NCBI RefSeq assembly: GCF_900230225.1
Contig: NZ_OCNH01000002.1
Span: forward strand, 185,810 to 249,809
Direction: 5' to 3'
Source of the DNA: Spirosoma fluviale
GTDB taxonomy: Bacteria > Bacteroidota > Bacteroidia > Cytophagales > Spirosomataceae
DNA: 64,000 nt
Shown here: positions 44,192-53,015 of the stretch, one piece after another
Position numbering within the stretch: position 1 is the stretch's first letter
How the letters are laid out: every line of letters starts with the position of its first letter
Translations under genes and position numbers: made by a program
The notes under the pieces: model-generated
The model's database searches: none
Seen by the model: the letters and a program-made list of their open reading frames with translations, nothing else
What the model was told of the DNA's origin: nothing

Positions 44192-44263
44192 TGTAGTGCA
44201 GACCGAGACGGTCTGCACTACAGGACAAGGCGTGCCACGGTTCCAACCTTGGCACGCCTTGTC
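44192..44263. terminator. Two consecutive perfect hairpins between convergent genes
   Basis: Hairpin 1 pairs TGTAGTGCAGACCG (44192-44205) with its exact inverse at 44209-44222 across a 3-nt loop. Hairpin 2 pairs GACAAGGCGTGCCA (44224-44237) with 44250-44263 and is followed by TTTTC on the plus strand. They sit between the nuclease gene (+) and the RND permease gene (-). Confidence 0.75.
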
Positions 44264-44266
44264 TTT

Positions 44267-47200
44267 TCATACTAAAACCGGCTCCTGCTCAACTTGTGCC
44301 ATCTCCTTTATCTCAACTCTTGGCGGTAGTAATTTATACAATACCGGCGTCACGATGCGGGAAAGCAGGGTGCTGGAAATAAGTCCGCCGATCAGTACCC
44401 AGGCCAGGGGCGAATACAGTGGGTTGCCTTCCAGAGCCAGCGGCATCAGACCGCCAATGGCCGTCAAGGAGGTTAGCACAATGGGTACGAACCGCACTTC
44501 GCCCGCTTCTTTGATGGCGTCTACCAGCGGTACACCCCCTTCGCGCAGGTGATTGGTGAAGTCCACCAGCAAAATTGAATTCTTGACCTCAATACCGATC
44601 AGAGCGATCAACCCAATGATGGCCACGAACGAAAAAGGGATGCCGGTTAGCAGCAGGGCCGCAATGGCGCCAATGATACCCAGCGGAATAACCGACAGCA
44701 CAATCAGGGTACTTTTTATGGTGCCGAACTCCAGAATCAACACGGCCAGGAACCCGAAAATCGTGATCAGAATAATGGTACCAAGACCGCCAAACGACTG
44801 TTCCCGGCTTTCCAGCTCGCCCGCAGCCACGTATCGGAAACCGGTGGGAAACTTCATGGCATCCAGTTTTTGCAGCACATCGGTATAGACATTGTCGACC
44901 AGGAAACCCGTCTTGACGAAGGCCGTTACGGTTACGAAACGATCTTTGTCGTAATGCCGAATGAGGTTGGTACCCGTCTCGAATTGCAGGTCGGCGACCT
45001 GACGCAGGGGCACCGCGCCACCGGTTACGCTATTGACGTATAAGTTGTCCAGTACAGACTGGTCTGCCAGGCGTCCTTTGGCCAGGGTGACATTGATCGT
45101 GTAATCGTCATCGTCGTTGGGAGCTTTGAATGTCCCCACATTCAGCCCTGCAATGGCCAGACGAATGGTGCGGTTTATATCTGCGATCGACAGGCCCAGT
45201 AAACCCGCTTTCTCTTTGTTGATCTTAACGCGGAGGTCCGTTTTTCGGTTGGCCAGCGGGTTGTTTACGTAAATGGTACCCGAGGTTTGTTTCAGAATTG
45301 TTTCCACTTTGGCGGCTACCGTTCGGAGGGTGTCCAGATTCTCGCCAAATACCCGGATAGCCACCGGCGCTTCCTGATTGGGCCCCTGCTCAAAATCCTT
45401 TACTTCAATTTTAGCGTTGGGGTACAGCGCAAATTCATCGCGGTATTTGTCAATGATCGCTCGTTTTTCGGGGGGGGCTATGTCGTTAAGCTGCACGTAA
45501 AACTGCGAGAAGTTAGCCGACTCATTCCGCTGAACAATGTTGTAATAGATGCGGGGGTTACCCTTGCCAACGTTCGTAGTAAAATGCAGAACGGCGGGGT
45601 CACCTTTCAATTTACTCTCGACATACCGCGCTACCCGGTTGGTTTCGCTTAAGCTACTGCCGTCGGGTGTTTCGATGTTGATCAGGAACTGGGGTTTTTC
45701 GGAGGCTGGAAATAACCCAAAACCCACTTTACCCGCCAGGGATAACGCCCCGCCAAAAATGGCCAGCGCGATCAGTAACGTAACAACCGGGCGATCCAGG
45801 GCAACGTTCAGTAACCGGCTGTAGGAACCGCTTATGAGCTTTTTCAACGCCCGCATGAATATGTTTCCTTCCGGATTGTGCTCTTCTTTCAGAATTCGGC
45901 TCGACAGAAAGGGCACGATGGTCAGGGAAACTACCAGCGATGCCAGAATGGTTGTCACGACGGCCATCGGCAGCGACCGGATGAAATCGCCGGAGGCTTC
46001 GGGCAGGAAAAGGAGGGGCAAAAATGCCAGAATCAGTGTAACGGTACAGCCAATGACGGCCAGCGTAATCTGACTGGTGGCTTTGATGGCCGCTTCTTTT
46101 TTGGAGTATCCGGCGCGCAGATACCGTTCAATGTTCTCCACCACCACAATGCTGTCATCCACCAGAATGCCCAGCGCCACAATCAAGCCGACAATACTCA
46201 ACTGATTGATGCTATAACCAAAGGCGTTGAGCAGCGACAGACCGATGGACAACGACAGCGGTATGGAAATCATAACAACCACAGCCGCCCGAAAACCCAG
46301 TGGCAGCAACGTGAGCGATACCAGCAGAATGGCAATGGCAAAGTCGAGCGCAAAGTGCGACAACCGTTTGCTGACACTGGCTGCCTGGTCGAAATTCTTG
46401 ACCAGTTTGATGTGCGGAGGGAGCGATTTGCCGAAGTCCTCGATAATTGGGTTGATCTTCTTTCCCACCTTATCGATGTTTTCGCCTATTTTCTGACTGG
46501 CCGTTACCAGTACCGCCCGGTGACCGTCGAGCCGGGTAATGTGCGTTTCATCTTCGAGGTTGTAATCAACGTCGGCAATGTCGCGCAGGTAAATGATCTT
46601 CTGCGCATCCACGCCGGACGCAGCCACGCCGGGCCTATTACTCGATACAATAGTGTTCCGGATCTCGTCCAGCGACTGGTAATCGCCCGCTGTTTTAACG
46701 TTGAACTTCCGGCTGCCCACCTGAACGCTGCCGCCCGGAATATTGGCATTTTCAGCTTGTAGCGCCCCGATAACACGGTTCGTTGATATGCCTTGCTGGG
46801 CCATCTTTTCAACGTTGAGCGACACCCGTACAACACCGGCGGCATACCCCCAGTCCTGAACATTTTTCAGGCTGGTGACTTTTTCCAGCCGCTTCTTCAG
46901 TTCATCGGCATAGTTGCCCAACTCCTTATCCGACGCCACTTCCGATTGCAGGGCCACCTGAACAATGTTGACGTCGGAAGGCGAAAATTTGAGGATGTCA
47001 ATCTTGAAAATATCGGTGGGGAGTTCCTGTTTTAGGGCGCCCACCTCCCGCACTACTTCCTGGTATTTTTCGTCGGGATCTTCGCCATATTCGTAGGAGA
47101 TACGAAACACGGCCAGTCCGTCGTCTACGCTGGTGATAACGTGTTTGATGTTATCAAGTTCGTTGAATCGCTTCTCGGCCGGGTCAACGACCAGTTCTTC

Positions 47201-47374
47201 CATATCGAGGGCATCGGTGCCGGGATAAACGACGGCTACCGCAAATTCAGGCGCGGTAAATTCGGGGTCTTCGCCCCGAGGCATGTTCAGCAGGGAGTTG
47301 ACGCCAAGCGCGGCCACCCCCAGGAACAGCACCAGCATAAACTGCCAGTTTTTGACGGAAAAGGATGATAACAT
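44267..47374 (-). CDS. RND family efflux transporter permease subunit
   Basis: A 1035-aa inner-membrane proton-driven pump with the classic 12-TM layout. It begins MLSSFSVKNWQFMLVLFLGV, followed by a large periplasmic domain; the TM4 charge motif GILVDDSIVVVENIER carries the paired Asp of the proton relay. The second half repeats the pattern (GIEVKNSILLVDFTNHLREG). It most resembles the drug-efflux (HAE1-like) branch rather than metal exporters. It works with the adaptor at 47965 and TolC at 49665. The operon is interrupted by a four-helix-bundle gene immediately upstream. It is probably repressed by the TetR protein at 51096. Confidence 0.93.
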   Translation of the reverse strand: MLSSFSVKNWQFMLVLFLGVAALGVNSLLNMPRGEDPEFTAPEFAVAVVYPGTDALDMEELVVDPAEKRFNELDNIKHVITSVDDGLAVFRISYEYGEDPDEKYQEVVREVGALKQELPTDIFKIDILKFSPSDVNIVQVALQSEVASDKELGNYADELKKRLEKVTSLKNVQDWGYAAGVVRVSLNVEKMAQQGISTNRVIGALQAENANIPGGSVQVGSRKFNVKTAGDYQSLDEIRNTIVSSNRPGVAASGVDAQKIIYLRDIADVDYNLEDETHITRLDGHRAVLVTASQKIGENIDKVGKKINPIIEDFGKSLPPHIKLVKNFDQAASVSKRLSHFALDFAIAILLVSLTLLPLGFRAAVVVMISIPLSLSIGLSLLNAFGYSINQLSIVGLIVALGILVDDSIVVVENIERYLRAGYSKKEAAIKATSQITLAVIGCTVTLILAFLPLLFLPEASGDFIRSLPMAVVTTILASLVVSLTIVPFLSSRILKEEHNPEGNIFMRALKKLISGSYSRLLNVALDRPVVTLLIALAIFGGALSLAGKVGFGLFPASEKPQFLINIETPDGSSLSETNRVARYVESKLKGDPAVLHFTTNVGKGNPRIYYNIVQRNESANFSQFYVQLNDIAPPEKRAIIDKYRDEFALYPNAKIEVKDFEQGPNQEAPVAIRVFGENLDTLRTVAAKVETILKQTSGTIYVNNPLANRKTDLRVKINKEKAGLLGLSIADINRTIRLAIAGLNVGTFKAPNDDDDYTINVTLAKGRLADQSVLDNLYVNSVTGGAVPLRQVADLQFETGTNLIRHYDKDRFVTVTAFVKTGFLVDNVYTDVLQKLDAMKFPTGFRYVAAGELESREQSFGGLGTIILITIFGFLAVLILEFGTIKSTLIVLSVIPLGIIGAIAALLLTGIPFSFVAIIGLIALIGIEVKNSILLVDFTNHLREGGVPLVDAIKEAGEVRFVPIVLTSLTAIGGLMPLALEGNPLYSPLAWVLIGGLISSTLLSRIVTPVLYKLLPPRVEIKEMAQVEQEPVLV

Positions 47375-47521
47375 AATGTATAATGATTAATGAATGATGT
47401 ATAATGGTCAATGAATAATGATTAATGCATGATGGAGGATGATTGGTGATAGTTGAATGATCTTATCGTCCATAGCCTTACTCGTGTACGTTTTTCATTG
47501 TGCATTAATGTTCTTCAAGCT

Positions 47522-47947
47522 TCATTTTAGGTGTTCACGCGTGGTTTTTATGATAGCTGTAAGTAATCGTATTAGCTCATTAGTATCATTAAGTAGGGAC
47601 GTAGACATGGTTTCATCGATATAATCCGTGGCGTGTAGTAGACGTAGCCAGTACCTGGTTTCTTTTGCTTCTTTAAGCGAAATGCCAAGTTTAGATGCAA
47701 ACTCTTTTTTGGTGAATGCTGCATCGGCTTCCTCAATATTGGCACCTATAGACGTTCCGCTTCGAAGAATCTGCTTCGCTAATGGAGCAATATCAAAATG
47801 TTTTTTGTAGAGCCATTTGTGAAGCTTTATAATTCGGATAGCAAAAATGAATGATTTTTCAAGTACTGCATTTGGCTTTTGTTCGTAACTGAATTCTGGC
47901 TCGAAAACCCAAAATTCATTTATTTGACCTTCCATAGAATTATACAT
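47522..47947 (-). CDS. Four-helix bundle protein (23S rRNA intervening-sequence protein family)
   Basis: A 141-aa helical protein with the family signature KQILRSGTSIGANIEEADAA and KLGISLKEAKETRYWLRLLH. Despite the family name it is common in Bacteroidota as a free-standing gene; no rRNA is present here. It sits between the RND permease and adaptor genes on the same strand, 17 bp after the adaptor, so it looks like a small insertion into the efflux operon. An alternative start is MEGQINEF at 47935. The function is unknown; relatives form pentamers. Confidence 0.85.
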   Translation of the reverse strand: MYNSMEGQINEFWVFEPEFSYEQKPNAVLEKSFIFAIRIIKLHKWLYKKHFDIAPLAKQILRSGTSIGANIEEADAAFTKKEFASKLGISLKEAKETRYWLRLLHATDYIDETMSTSLLNDTNELIRLLTAIIKTTREHLK

Positions 47948-47964
47948 TTTACATTAGCCATTAT

Positions 47965-49041
47965 TCATTTAATTACCACTGTCGATTCTTCGGTGAGAAA
48001 GGCAGATCCTGCCGTAACGACATCTTTTACGCCAGATAGGCCATTTGTCAGTAAAACCTTGTCGCCTTCCAGAAAACCGATCTGTACCGGGGCTTTACGA
48101 ACATGCAGTGGTCCTCCCTTTGGTTGCGCATCGGCCAGTACATACACAAAACCGTCTTTCCCGTTCCCTTCCACAATGGCTTCGACTGGCACGAGGACAT
48201 AGCTGCGGCTCTGGGAGGGTACGAGCGTTACTTTAGCGAACAGGCCGGGGGCGAATTTAGCTGTGCCGGGGTCGACGCGTATTTCCACTTCGTAAAGCTT
48301 GTTGACCGGATCGGCGGCCTGAGCCAGCTCTGTAACGGTGCCGTTAAACGTTTTACCGGGATAGGCGTCGAGGCTGATGCTGGCCCGATTACCCAACCGT
48401 AGCCGCGCCCAGTCTTTGTCGGACACGCCCACGCGCACGACCCAGTCGCTCCGCCGGTTCGAGGAGATCAGGTACACCGAGGCTCCGGCGGGTACAAACT
48501 CTCCGGCATTGGTCACTTTGCGGGTTACCGTTCCGTCTACCGTCGAATGGATTTGCGCGTAATTCCGGTTGAACTGGGCAATGGTCAGGTTCTGTTTGGC
48601 AACGTTGGTGCCGGTGGTGGCATTTTGAAGTTGTTCGAGGGTGGCGGCTGTGTCGGCGTAAAGGCTTTTCACGCGGCCGAGGTCACGTTCGGCTTTTTCG
48701 TTGGCCAACTGCGCCTGACTGACCTGAGCGTTGATTTCGGTCAGGTTGAGGGTGGCGAGTAACTGCCCTTTGCGAACGGATTGCCCTTCTTCCACGAACA
48801 TCCGGTCGACGATACCGCCCACCTTAAACGATAGCCGCGCTTCCTGAGCCGACGAGACCAGGCCAGAAGCCACGACCGGCTCGGCCCGAACAACGGTACT
48901 AACGGGGGTTAGTTTGACGGGAACAACTACGTCTTCGGCGGCTGGTGCTGCCTGACCGGCGGGAGCTTTGTCTGCTTTACTGCTGCACGCCCAGGTCACG
49001 ACGGCCAGAGACAGCGAGAGAAGAATATGTATTGGTTTCAT
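47965..49041 (-). CDS. RND efflux periplasmic adaptor (membrane fusion protein), lipoprotein
   Basis: A 358-aa adaptor that bridges the RND pump and the TolC channel. Lipobox: MKPIHILLSLSLAVVTWACS. The barrel-sandwich/lipoyl hybrid has LSFKVGGIVDRMFVEEGQSV and RKGQLLATLN, with an alpha-hairpin between (INAQVSQAQLANEKAERDLG). The beta-barrel and membrane-proximal domains follow (ISLDAYPGKTFNGTVTELAQ; VLVPVEAIVEGNGKDGFVYV). It is transcribed with the permease and the four-helix bundle gene. Confidence 0.93.
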   Translation of the reverse strand: MKPIHILLSLSLAVVTWACSSKADKAPAGQAAPAAEDVVVPVKLTPVSTVVRAEPVVASGLVSSAQEARLSFKVGGIVDRMFVEEGQSVRKGQLLATLNLTEINAQVSQAQLANEKAERDLGRVKSLYADTAATLEQLQNATTGTNVAKQNLTIAQFNRNYAQIHSTVDGTVTRKVTNAGEFVPAGASVYLISSNRRSDWVVRVGVSDKDWARLRLGNRASISLDAYPGKTFNGTVTELAQAADPVNKLYEVEIRVDPGTAKFAPGLFAKVTLVPSQSRSYVLVPVEAIVEGNGKDGFVYVLADAQPKGGPLHVRKAPVQIGFLEGDKVLLTNGLSGVKDVVTAGSAFLTEESTVVIK

Positions 49042-49118
49042 GGGGTCAATTGTTTGCTAAGACACTTTTACTAAGTTGTATTTGTTTCTACGCATGGAGG
49101 GCATTACTATAGGCAATC

Positions 49119-49337
49119 ATGAATCAGATCATCACGATACATCCAGATATTCAGAGTGGAACGCCGGTTTTTTTCAACACGCGCGTTCCGGTTAAAAACC
49201 TTTTCGACTATGTTAAGGGTGGTCATACTGTGAATGAATTCATTGACGATTTTCCTTCAGTTAAATACGAACAGGCTCTGGCTGTACTGGATTTAGCTGT
49301 ATCAACCGTAACTCTTAATTTTGCTGCGCGTGCCTAA
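49119..49337 (+). CDS. DUF433 family protein, probable antitoxin
   Basis: A 72-aa DUF433 protein: HPDIQSGTPVFFNTRVPVKN and FIDDFPSVKYEQALAVLDLA are family-typical, with a predicted winged-HTH-like fold. It overlaps the next gene by 8 bp. DUF433 with a DUF5615/PIN-like partner is a recognised toxin-antitoxin-like pairing, with this gene as antitoxin. It lies on the strand opposite to the flanking efflux genes. Confidence 0.85.
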   Translation: MNQIITIHPDIQSGTPVFFNTRVPVKNLFDYVKGGHTVNEFIDDFPSVKYEQALAVLDLAVSTVTLNFAARA

Positions 49338-49659
49338 ACTTTTGTTGGACGAAAACTTGCCAAAAAAATTAAAATATCGCTTTGGTGAAGGATACGAGGT
49401 GACGACAGTTCCTGAAAAGGGTTGGCAGTCTCTTCGTAATGGCGAGCTACTTCAGGCGATGAACCAAGATGGTATCGAATATCTTGTTACAGCAGATAAG
49501 AATTTGAGTTATCAGCAAAACTATCGCAAATGGAAAGTCAGACTGATTGTTTTAGATACACTTGATAATCAGTATGAAACCGTTTTGCCTTTCGTCGATA
49601 AAATCAAAAACTTATTTGACCAGGGTGTTTTACCAGACTATAGCTTAATTGAACGGTAG
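49330..49659 (+). CDS. DUF5615 PIN-like protein, probable toxin
   Basis: About 109 aa from GTG 49330 (MPKLLLDENLPKKLKYRF), overlapping the DUF433 stop; an in-frame TTG at 49321 is less likely. PIN-like acidic residues are visible in LLLDENLP and in YLVTADKNLSYQQN. PIN-domain toxins are RNases; DUF5615 activity is less studied. The pair is AT-richer than the efflux genes around it and ends 6 bp before the convergent tolC-like gene. Confidence 0.85.
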   Translation: MPKLLLDENLPKKLKYRFGEGYEVTTVPEKGWQSLRNGELLQAMNQDGIEYLVTADKNLSYQQNYRKWKVRLIVLDTLDNQYETVLPFVDKIKNLFDQGVLPDYSLIER

Positions 49660-49664
49660 AAAAT

Positions 49665-51053
49665 TCATTGCCCAACTGCTACAGCGCGGTCCAGTGCGGC
49701 CCGTTTTACAAGTACATCCATACGCGCCAGTGAATGCTGAAGCTGGGCCGTGAGCCGGTCGTTCTGATACCGCAGAAACTCGATCAGCAGCGATTGCCCA
49801 TTGCGGTATTTACTGTCGATAACCTTAAACGTCTGGTCGGCGTTAGCCATCCCGCTTTGCGTAGCGGCCAGACTTTCGGTGGCGGCATCCAGGTCGTAGT
49901 AGGCCTGTAACACCTGCAACTGAATCTGCCGCTGCACCTCCGTTAGCCGGGTTTGCAGCGCATCGGACTGAATCTTAGCCTGTTGAATCTTCGACCGTTT
50001 TTCGTACCCCCGGAACAGATCCCACTGTAAACCCACCTGTGCCACTACGTAAGCCTGATTCTGAAACGTGTAGCCGAAGCCCTGAAAACCCGTATTGGCA
50101 CCAACAAACACGTTCGGGATATTGGCATTGGCTTCGGCCAGTTTCACCGCCGTTTGGGCCGCTCCCAGCGAGCTTGTGACCTGGGCTAACTCCTGCCGAC
50201 CCAATAGAGCAGTGCGTTGCAAATCGGCCACGTTTTCCGGCGACTCGGGCAGGATCTTCGTAAGCGAAGAGTCGACGTCAATGATGGCCTGCAAGTCGCG
50301 GTTGAGCAGAAAATTGAAGTACGCACGGGCCGTTTCGCGGTTTTTGTGCGCTACGGCCAGTTGCTGATCAACCTTACTGGTTTCGTAACGAGCCGAAGTC
50401 ACCACTTCTTTGGTTGCCACATTATTACGGACCAGTTTCTCGTTCAGGCGGGCCAGTTCGGTAAGTACATCACGCGAGTTTTGGAAGATACGTATAGCGT
50501 CCAGCGTTTGCAGATACTGGTAGTAAGCCGTAGCAATGGTATAGCGTAATTCGTTTTCGACAACCCGCCGGCGGGCCTGCTGCGAGGTAAGTAGTTGTTT
50601 TTGAATAAGGTAGTTGTACTGAATATCGGTGTTGAAAATAGCGTAGCTGACACTAAACTTGGTATCGTGGAAGTTGTTGGGAGCCAGTAGCTGGTTGACG
50701 TTCTCGATGTTTGTCGGGAATCTGTCCGAGCCTGTCAGTTGATTGAGGGCTTTGTAGGCCGGGTTGAGCAGATCGCCCACCGGAAACTCCAACCGACGCC
50801 CACCGGCTGCCAGTGAGTAGGTTGGGCTGAACGCTACACGCGGATAAAACAGGGATTTCGCCTGGTTCAGGGATTCCGTGACGCGGCCAATCTCCAGCGA
50901 CTCCTGCCGGAGCGCCAGGTTGTTGGTTAACCCTTCCCGAACATACCCTTCCAGTACCGCCGAAACGCCAGTTGGAGCGGGTTGTGCCGCTATCGACAGG
51001 GGGATTAATAGCCCCAGATAGCGGATGTGCCTGGTGATGAGACTTGTAATCAT
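49665..51053 (-). CDS. TolC family outer-membrane efflux protein
   Basis: A 462-aa outer-membrane channel component. Signal region about 1-23 (LGLLIPLSIAAQ). The mature protein has the TolC internal duplication of long helices: NLALRQESLEIGRVTESLNQ near the N-terminus and GRQELAQVTSSLGAAQTAVK in the second half, each followed by a strand region (FSVSYAIFNTDIQYNY; VAQVGLQWDLFRGYEKRSKI). It forms the exit duct for the RND pump. It is separated from the adaptor gene by the inserted DUF433/DUF5615 pair. A TetR-type operator sits 11 bp upstream of the ATG. Confidence 0.92.
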   Translation of the reverse strand: MITSLITRHIRYLGLLIPLSIAAQPAPTGVSAVLEGYVREGLTNNLALRQESLEIGRVTESLNQAKSLFYPRVAFSPTYSLAAGGRRLEFPVGDLLNPAYKALNQLTGSDRFPTNIENVNQLLAPNNFHDTKFSVSYAIFNTDIQYNYLIQKQLLTSQQARRRVVENELRYTIATAYYQYLQTLDAIRIFQNSRDVLTELARLNEKLVRNNVATKEVVTSARYETSKVDQQLAVAHKNRETARAYFNFLLNRDLQAIIDVDSSLTKILPESPENVADLQRTALLGRQELAQVTSSLGAAQTAVKLAEANANIPNVFVGANTGFQGFGYTFQNQAYVVAQVGLQWDLFRGYEKRSKIQQAKIQSDALQTRLTEVQRQIQLQVLQAYYDLDAATESLAATQSGMANADQTFKVIDSKYRNGQSLLIEFLRYQNDRLTAQLQHSLARMDVLVKRAALDRAVAVGQ

Positions 51054-51064
51054 GGGTCAGTTAA

Positions 51065-51079
51065 TGAACAGTGTTTAGT
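51065..51079. promoter_or_regulatory. TetR-type operator upstream of tolC-like gene
   Basis: TGAACAGTGTTTAGT matches the core of the palindrome upstream of the TetR gene (TGAACAGTGTTCAGT at 51737-51751) at 14 of 15 positions. It lies between the TetR stop and the tolC-like ATG, so the regulator could repress the efflux genes separately. Confidence 0.65.
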
Positions 51080-51095
51080 GTATGGGTAAAAAATT

Positions 51096-51707
51096 TTAGA
51101 GTCCTTTTCGAAGCGTTTCGCAGAACAGGTTGAACGAATCATCCATAATAACGGGCACATCGCATTCAGCAAACATGCCCAGCCGTTTACGCAGAAACAG
51201 AGCTGTGTAGCCATGAATACTGCTCCAGATCATCATCGCCGTTGACTGAATGTCGTGTTGCTGAAAAACACCGGCATCCATGCATTCCTGCACGACCTGC
51301 ATGAGCAAACCAAAGGCCTGATCGCCTTCCACCCAGTCTTCCTTATCGAGCTTATCCATGGGAGCCGTCATGATAAACATCAGGTCGAACAATTCCGGGT
51401 TCTCCACCGCAAACCGGATGTAAGCACGCCCCATTTCAACCAGTTTTTCAAAGGGGTCATTCAACAAACGCAACGGCTGAAACTCGGCTACCATTTTGGC
51501 GAAACCACGCTGGTGCAGGGCAAAGAGCAGTTCGTTTTTATCTTTGAAATACAGATAGATCGTGGCGGGGCTGTATTCAATTTCGTCGGCAATGTTGCGA
51601 ATACTCACCTTCTCAAACCCATTGGTCAGAAACAACTTCAGGGCCGCTTCCAGAATAAGCTGCCGCATCTCTTCCCGCTCCCGTTCTTTCCGTTCTGTAA
51701 TCCCCAT
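51096..51707 (-). CDS. TetR/AcrR family transcriptional regulator
   Basis: About 203 aa from MGITERKEREREEMRQLILE (51707); an ATG at 51725 would add six residues. The N-terminal HTH is typical: LKLFLTNGFEKVSIRNIADE followed by YSPATIYLYFKDKNELLFAL. The C-terminal ligand-binding domain is variable (WSSIHGYTALFLRKRLGM is family-like). It is first on the strand before tolC and is the probable local repressor of this efflux system. Two similar operator sites, at its own promoter and before tolC, support autoregulation. Confidence 0.93.
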   Translation of the reverse strand: MGITERKEREREEMRQLILEAALKLFLTNGFEKVSIRNIADEIEYSPATIYLYFKDKNELLFALHQRGFAKMVAEFQPLRLLNDPFEKLVEMGRAYIRFAVENPELFDLMFIMTAPMDKLDKEDWVEGDQAFGLLMQVVQECMDAGVFQQHDIQSTAMMIWSSIHGYTALFLRKRLGMFAECDVPVIMDDSFNLFCETLRKGL

Positions 51708-51730
51708 TGACTCATTAATTAACAATGCAA

Positions 51731-51755
51731 ATTTACTGAACAGTGTTCAGTAAAT
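51731..51755. promoter_or_regulatory. TetR autoregulatory operator
   Basis: A 25-bp palindrome with 12-bp perfect arms (ATTTACTGAACA and its inverse) around a central G, 23 bp upstream of the TetR ATG at 51707. A second copy of its core lies before tolC. Confidence 0.75.
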
Positions 51756-51894
51756 CAGAACTAGTTCTAAAAATTTATAAATAGATTGAGTAAACGGTAG
51801 ATATGCTCCTTGATTTAGCCCTACTAGCTATTACTTGTCAACTTAAATTCTTTTCTTGTTGCCTTGTTTATCCACACAACGTATTGATTGACGC

Positions 51895-52788
51895 ATGGCT
51901 GCTCAGCAGAACTTAACGCGCACGCTCAAACTGATCAGGTTGCTGAAACAGCGCCCCGGCAAAACCCTCGGGCAACTGGCGCAGCTTCTGGAATGTAGCC
52001 CCCGCCACGCCCGGCGGTTTATGGATGCGCTGGAAGAGGCTGGATTCATTATCGACAGTGAAGGCAAACGGCCTCCCCGATTTTATCTGTACGAAGACGA
52101 GCGAAGGCAACGGGCTAATTTTACGGAAGAGGAAGCGCAATTGCTTCAGGAAGCGCTGGCTTCTATTGCAAGCATAAACCCCTTACTGGCCCCGCTCCGT
52201 CAGAAAATTTATCAGTATTCGACGCTGTTGCCCATCGCCAATGGCCTGGTGGACCAGCACCAAAGTCATGTCGTGGCTCAACTCGCCGAAGCCATCCGCG
52301 ACCGGCGGCAGGTGCGGCTATTGCGGTATCATTCCATCAACAGCAATTCCATTAGCGACCGGCTGGTAGAACCCTATAGTTTCTCGGAGAATTTTACCCG
52401 CTTGACGGCTTTTGAACCCGAATCCAACACGGTAAAAACGTTCAAGACGCAGCGTATCGAAGATGTTTTGATACTGGATCTGGCTCAGGAAAACCCACCA
52501 TCTGAAATCCTGACAGACCCATTCGACTGGCCGGGCGAACCAAGAAATGTATCGGTACGACTTACCTATCAGGCGTATCACCTATTAACAGAAGAATTTC
52601 CCGTTACGCGACTGGACATAACGCCTAATCCTGATGATACGACTTTTCAATACCGGTACGAAGGAACCGTAAATAGCTGGATCGGCATTGGCCGGTTTGT
52701 GTTGGGTCTACCGGGACAAGTGCAGGTCGATGGCCCGGAAGCGTTTCGGGCGTATTTGCGGGGGCGGGTGGGGGAGGTTAGCTGGTGA
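51895..52788 (+). CDS. WYL domain-containing transcriptional regulator
   Basis: A 297-aa regulator with an N-terminal winged HTH (LKLIRLLKQRPGKTLGQLAQ, CSPRHARRFMDALEEAGFII) and a central WYL domain (VRLLRYHSINSNSISDRLVE, then TAFEPESNTVKTFKTQRIED). A C-terminal WCX-like extension ends the protein. WYL regulators often control phage-defence genes and are thought to sense nucleic-acid ligands. It is the first gene of the defence-rich right end, about 800 bp upstream of cas8 on the same strand, with a two-gene minus-strand module between. A role in cas control is plausible but not shown. Confidence 0.9.
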   Translation: MAAQQNLTRTLKLIRLLKQRPGKTLGQLAQLLECSPRHARRFMDALEEAGFIIDSEGKRPPRFYLYEDERRQRANFTEEEAQLLQEALASIASINPLLAPLRQKIYQYSTLLPIANGLVDQHQSHVVAQLAEAIRDRRQVRLLRYHSINSNSISDRLVEPYSFSENFTRLTAFEPESNTVKTFKTQRIEDVLILDLAQENPPSEILTDPFDWPGEPRNVSVRLTYQAYHLLTEEFPVTRLDITPNPDDTTFQYRYEGTVNSWIGIGRFVLGLPGQVQVDGPEAFRAYLRGRVGEVSW

Positions 52789-52817
52789 CAGCGGGTGTCT
52801 GGGTGGTGCGGATGGAG

Positions 52818-52994
52818 TTACAACTTGCTTTTCCGAATTTCTTCCAGCTTATCCCAGTCAACATTTTTTAAGACCGTATTCCAAGCGTAGTCGGTCTTTG
52901 CCTGAGCGGCTTCTTCGACAGAAGCAAATTTACGATCCAGCGGATGTTTCGATTCTTTGGTTTTCCCGGAGGAAATGTTCACGACGGTTAGCAT
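52818..52994 (-). CDS. Small hypothetical protein, 58 aa
   Basis: Minus-strand frame from ATG at 52992-52994: MLTVVNISSGKTKESKHPLD to KLEEIRKSKL. Charged, no signal peptide, probably a short strand plus two helices (SVEEAAQAKTDYAW; NVDWDKLEEIRKSK). It starts 21 bp after the DUF6934-like gene on the same strand, so the two probably form an operon. The size and pairing suggest a toxin-antitoxin-like or accessory module, but no family was recognised. Confidence 0.6.
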   Translation of the reverse strand: MLTVVNISSGKTKESKHPLDRKFASVEEAAQAKTDYAWNTVLKNVDWDKLEEIRKSKL

Positions 52995-53015
52995 AGCAAA
53001 TAGCTTTTATCAATA

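Noticed and set aside
45878..46762. 294-aa plus-strand frame opposite the RND permease
   Set aside because: Gln/Arg-rich low-complexity translation antisense to a conserved permease gene; no independent evidence.
47522..47947. Hint of an rRNA operon from the 23S rRNA intervening-sequence protein
   Set aside because: No rRNA sequence is present nearby; the family is commonly free-standing.
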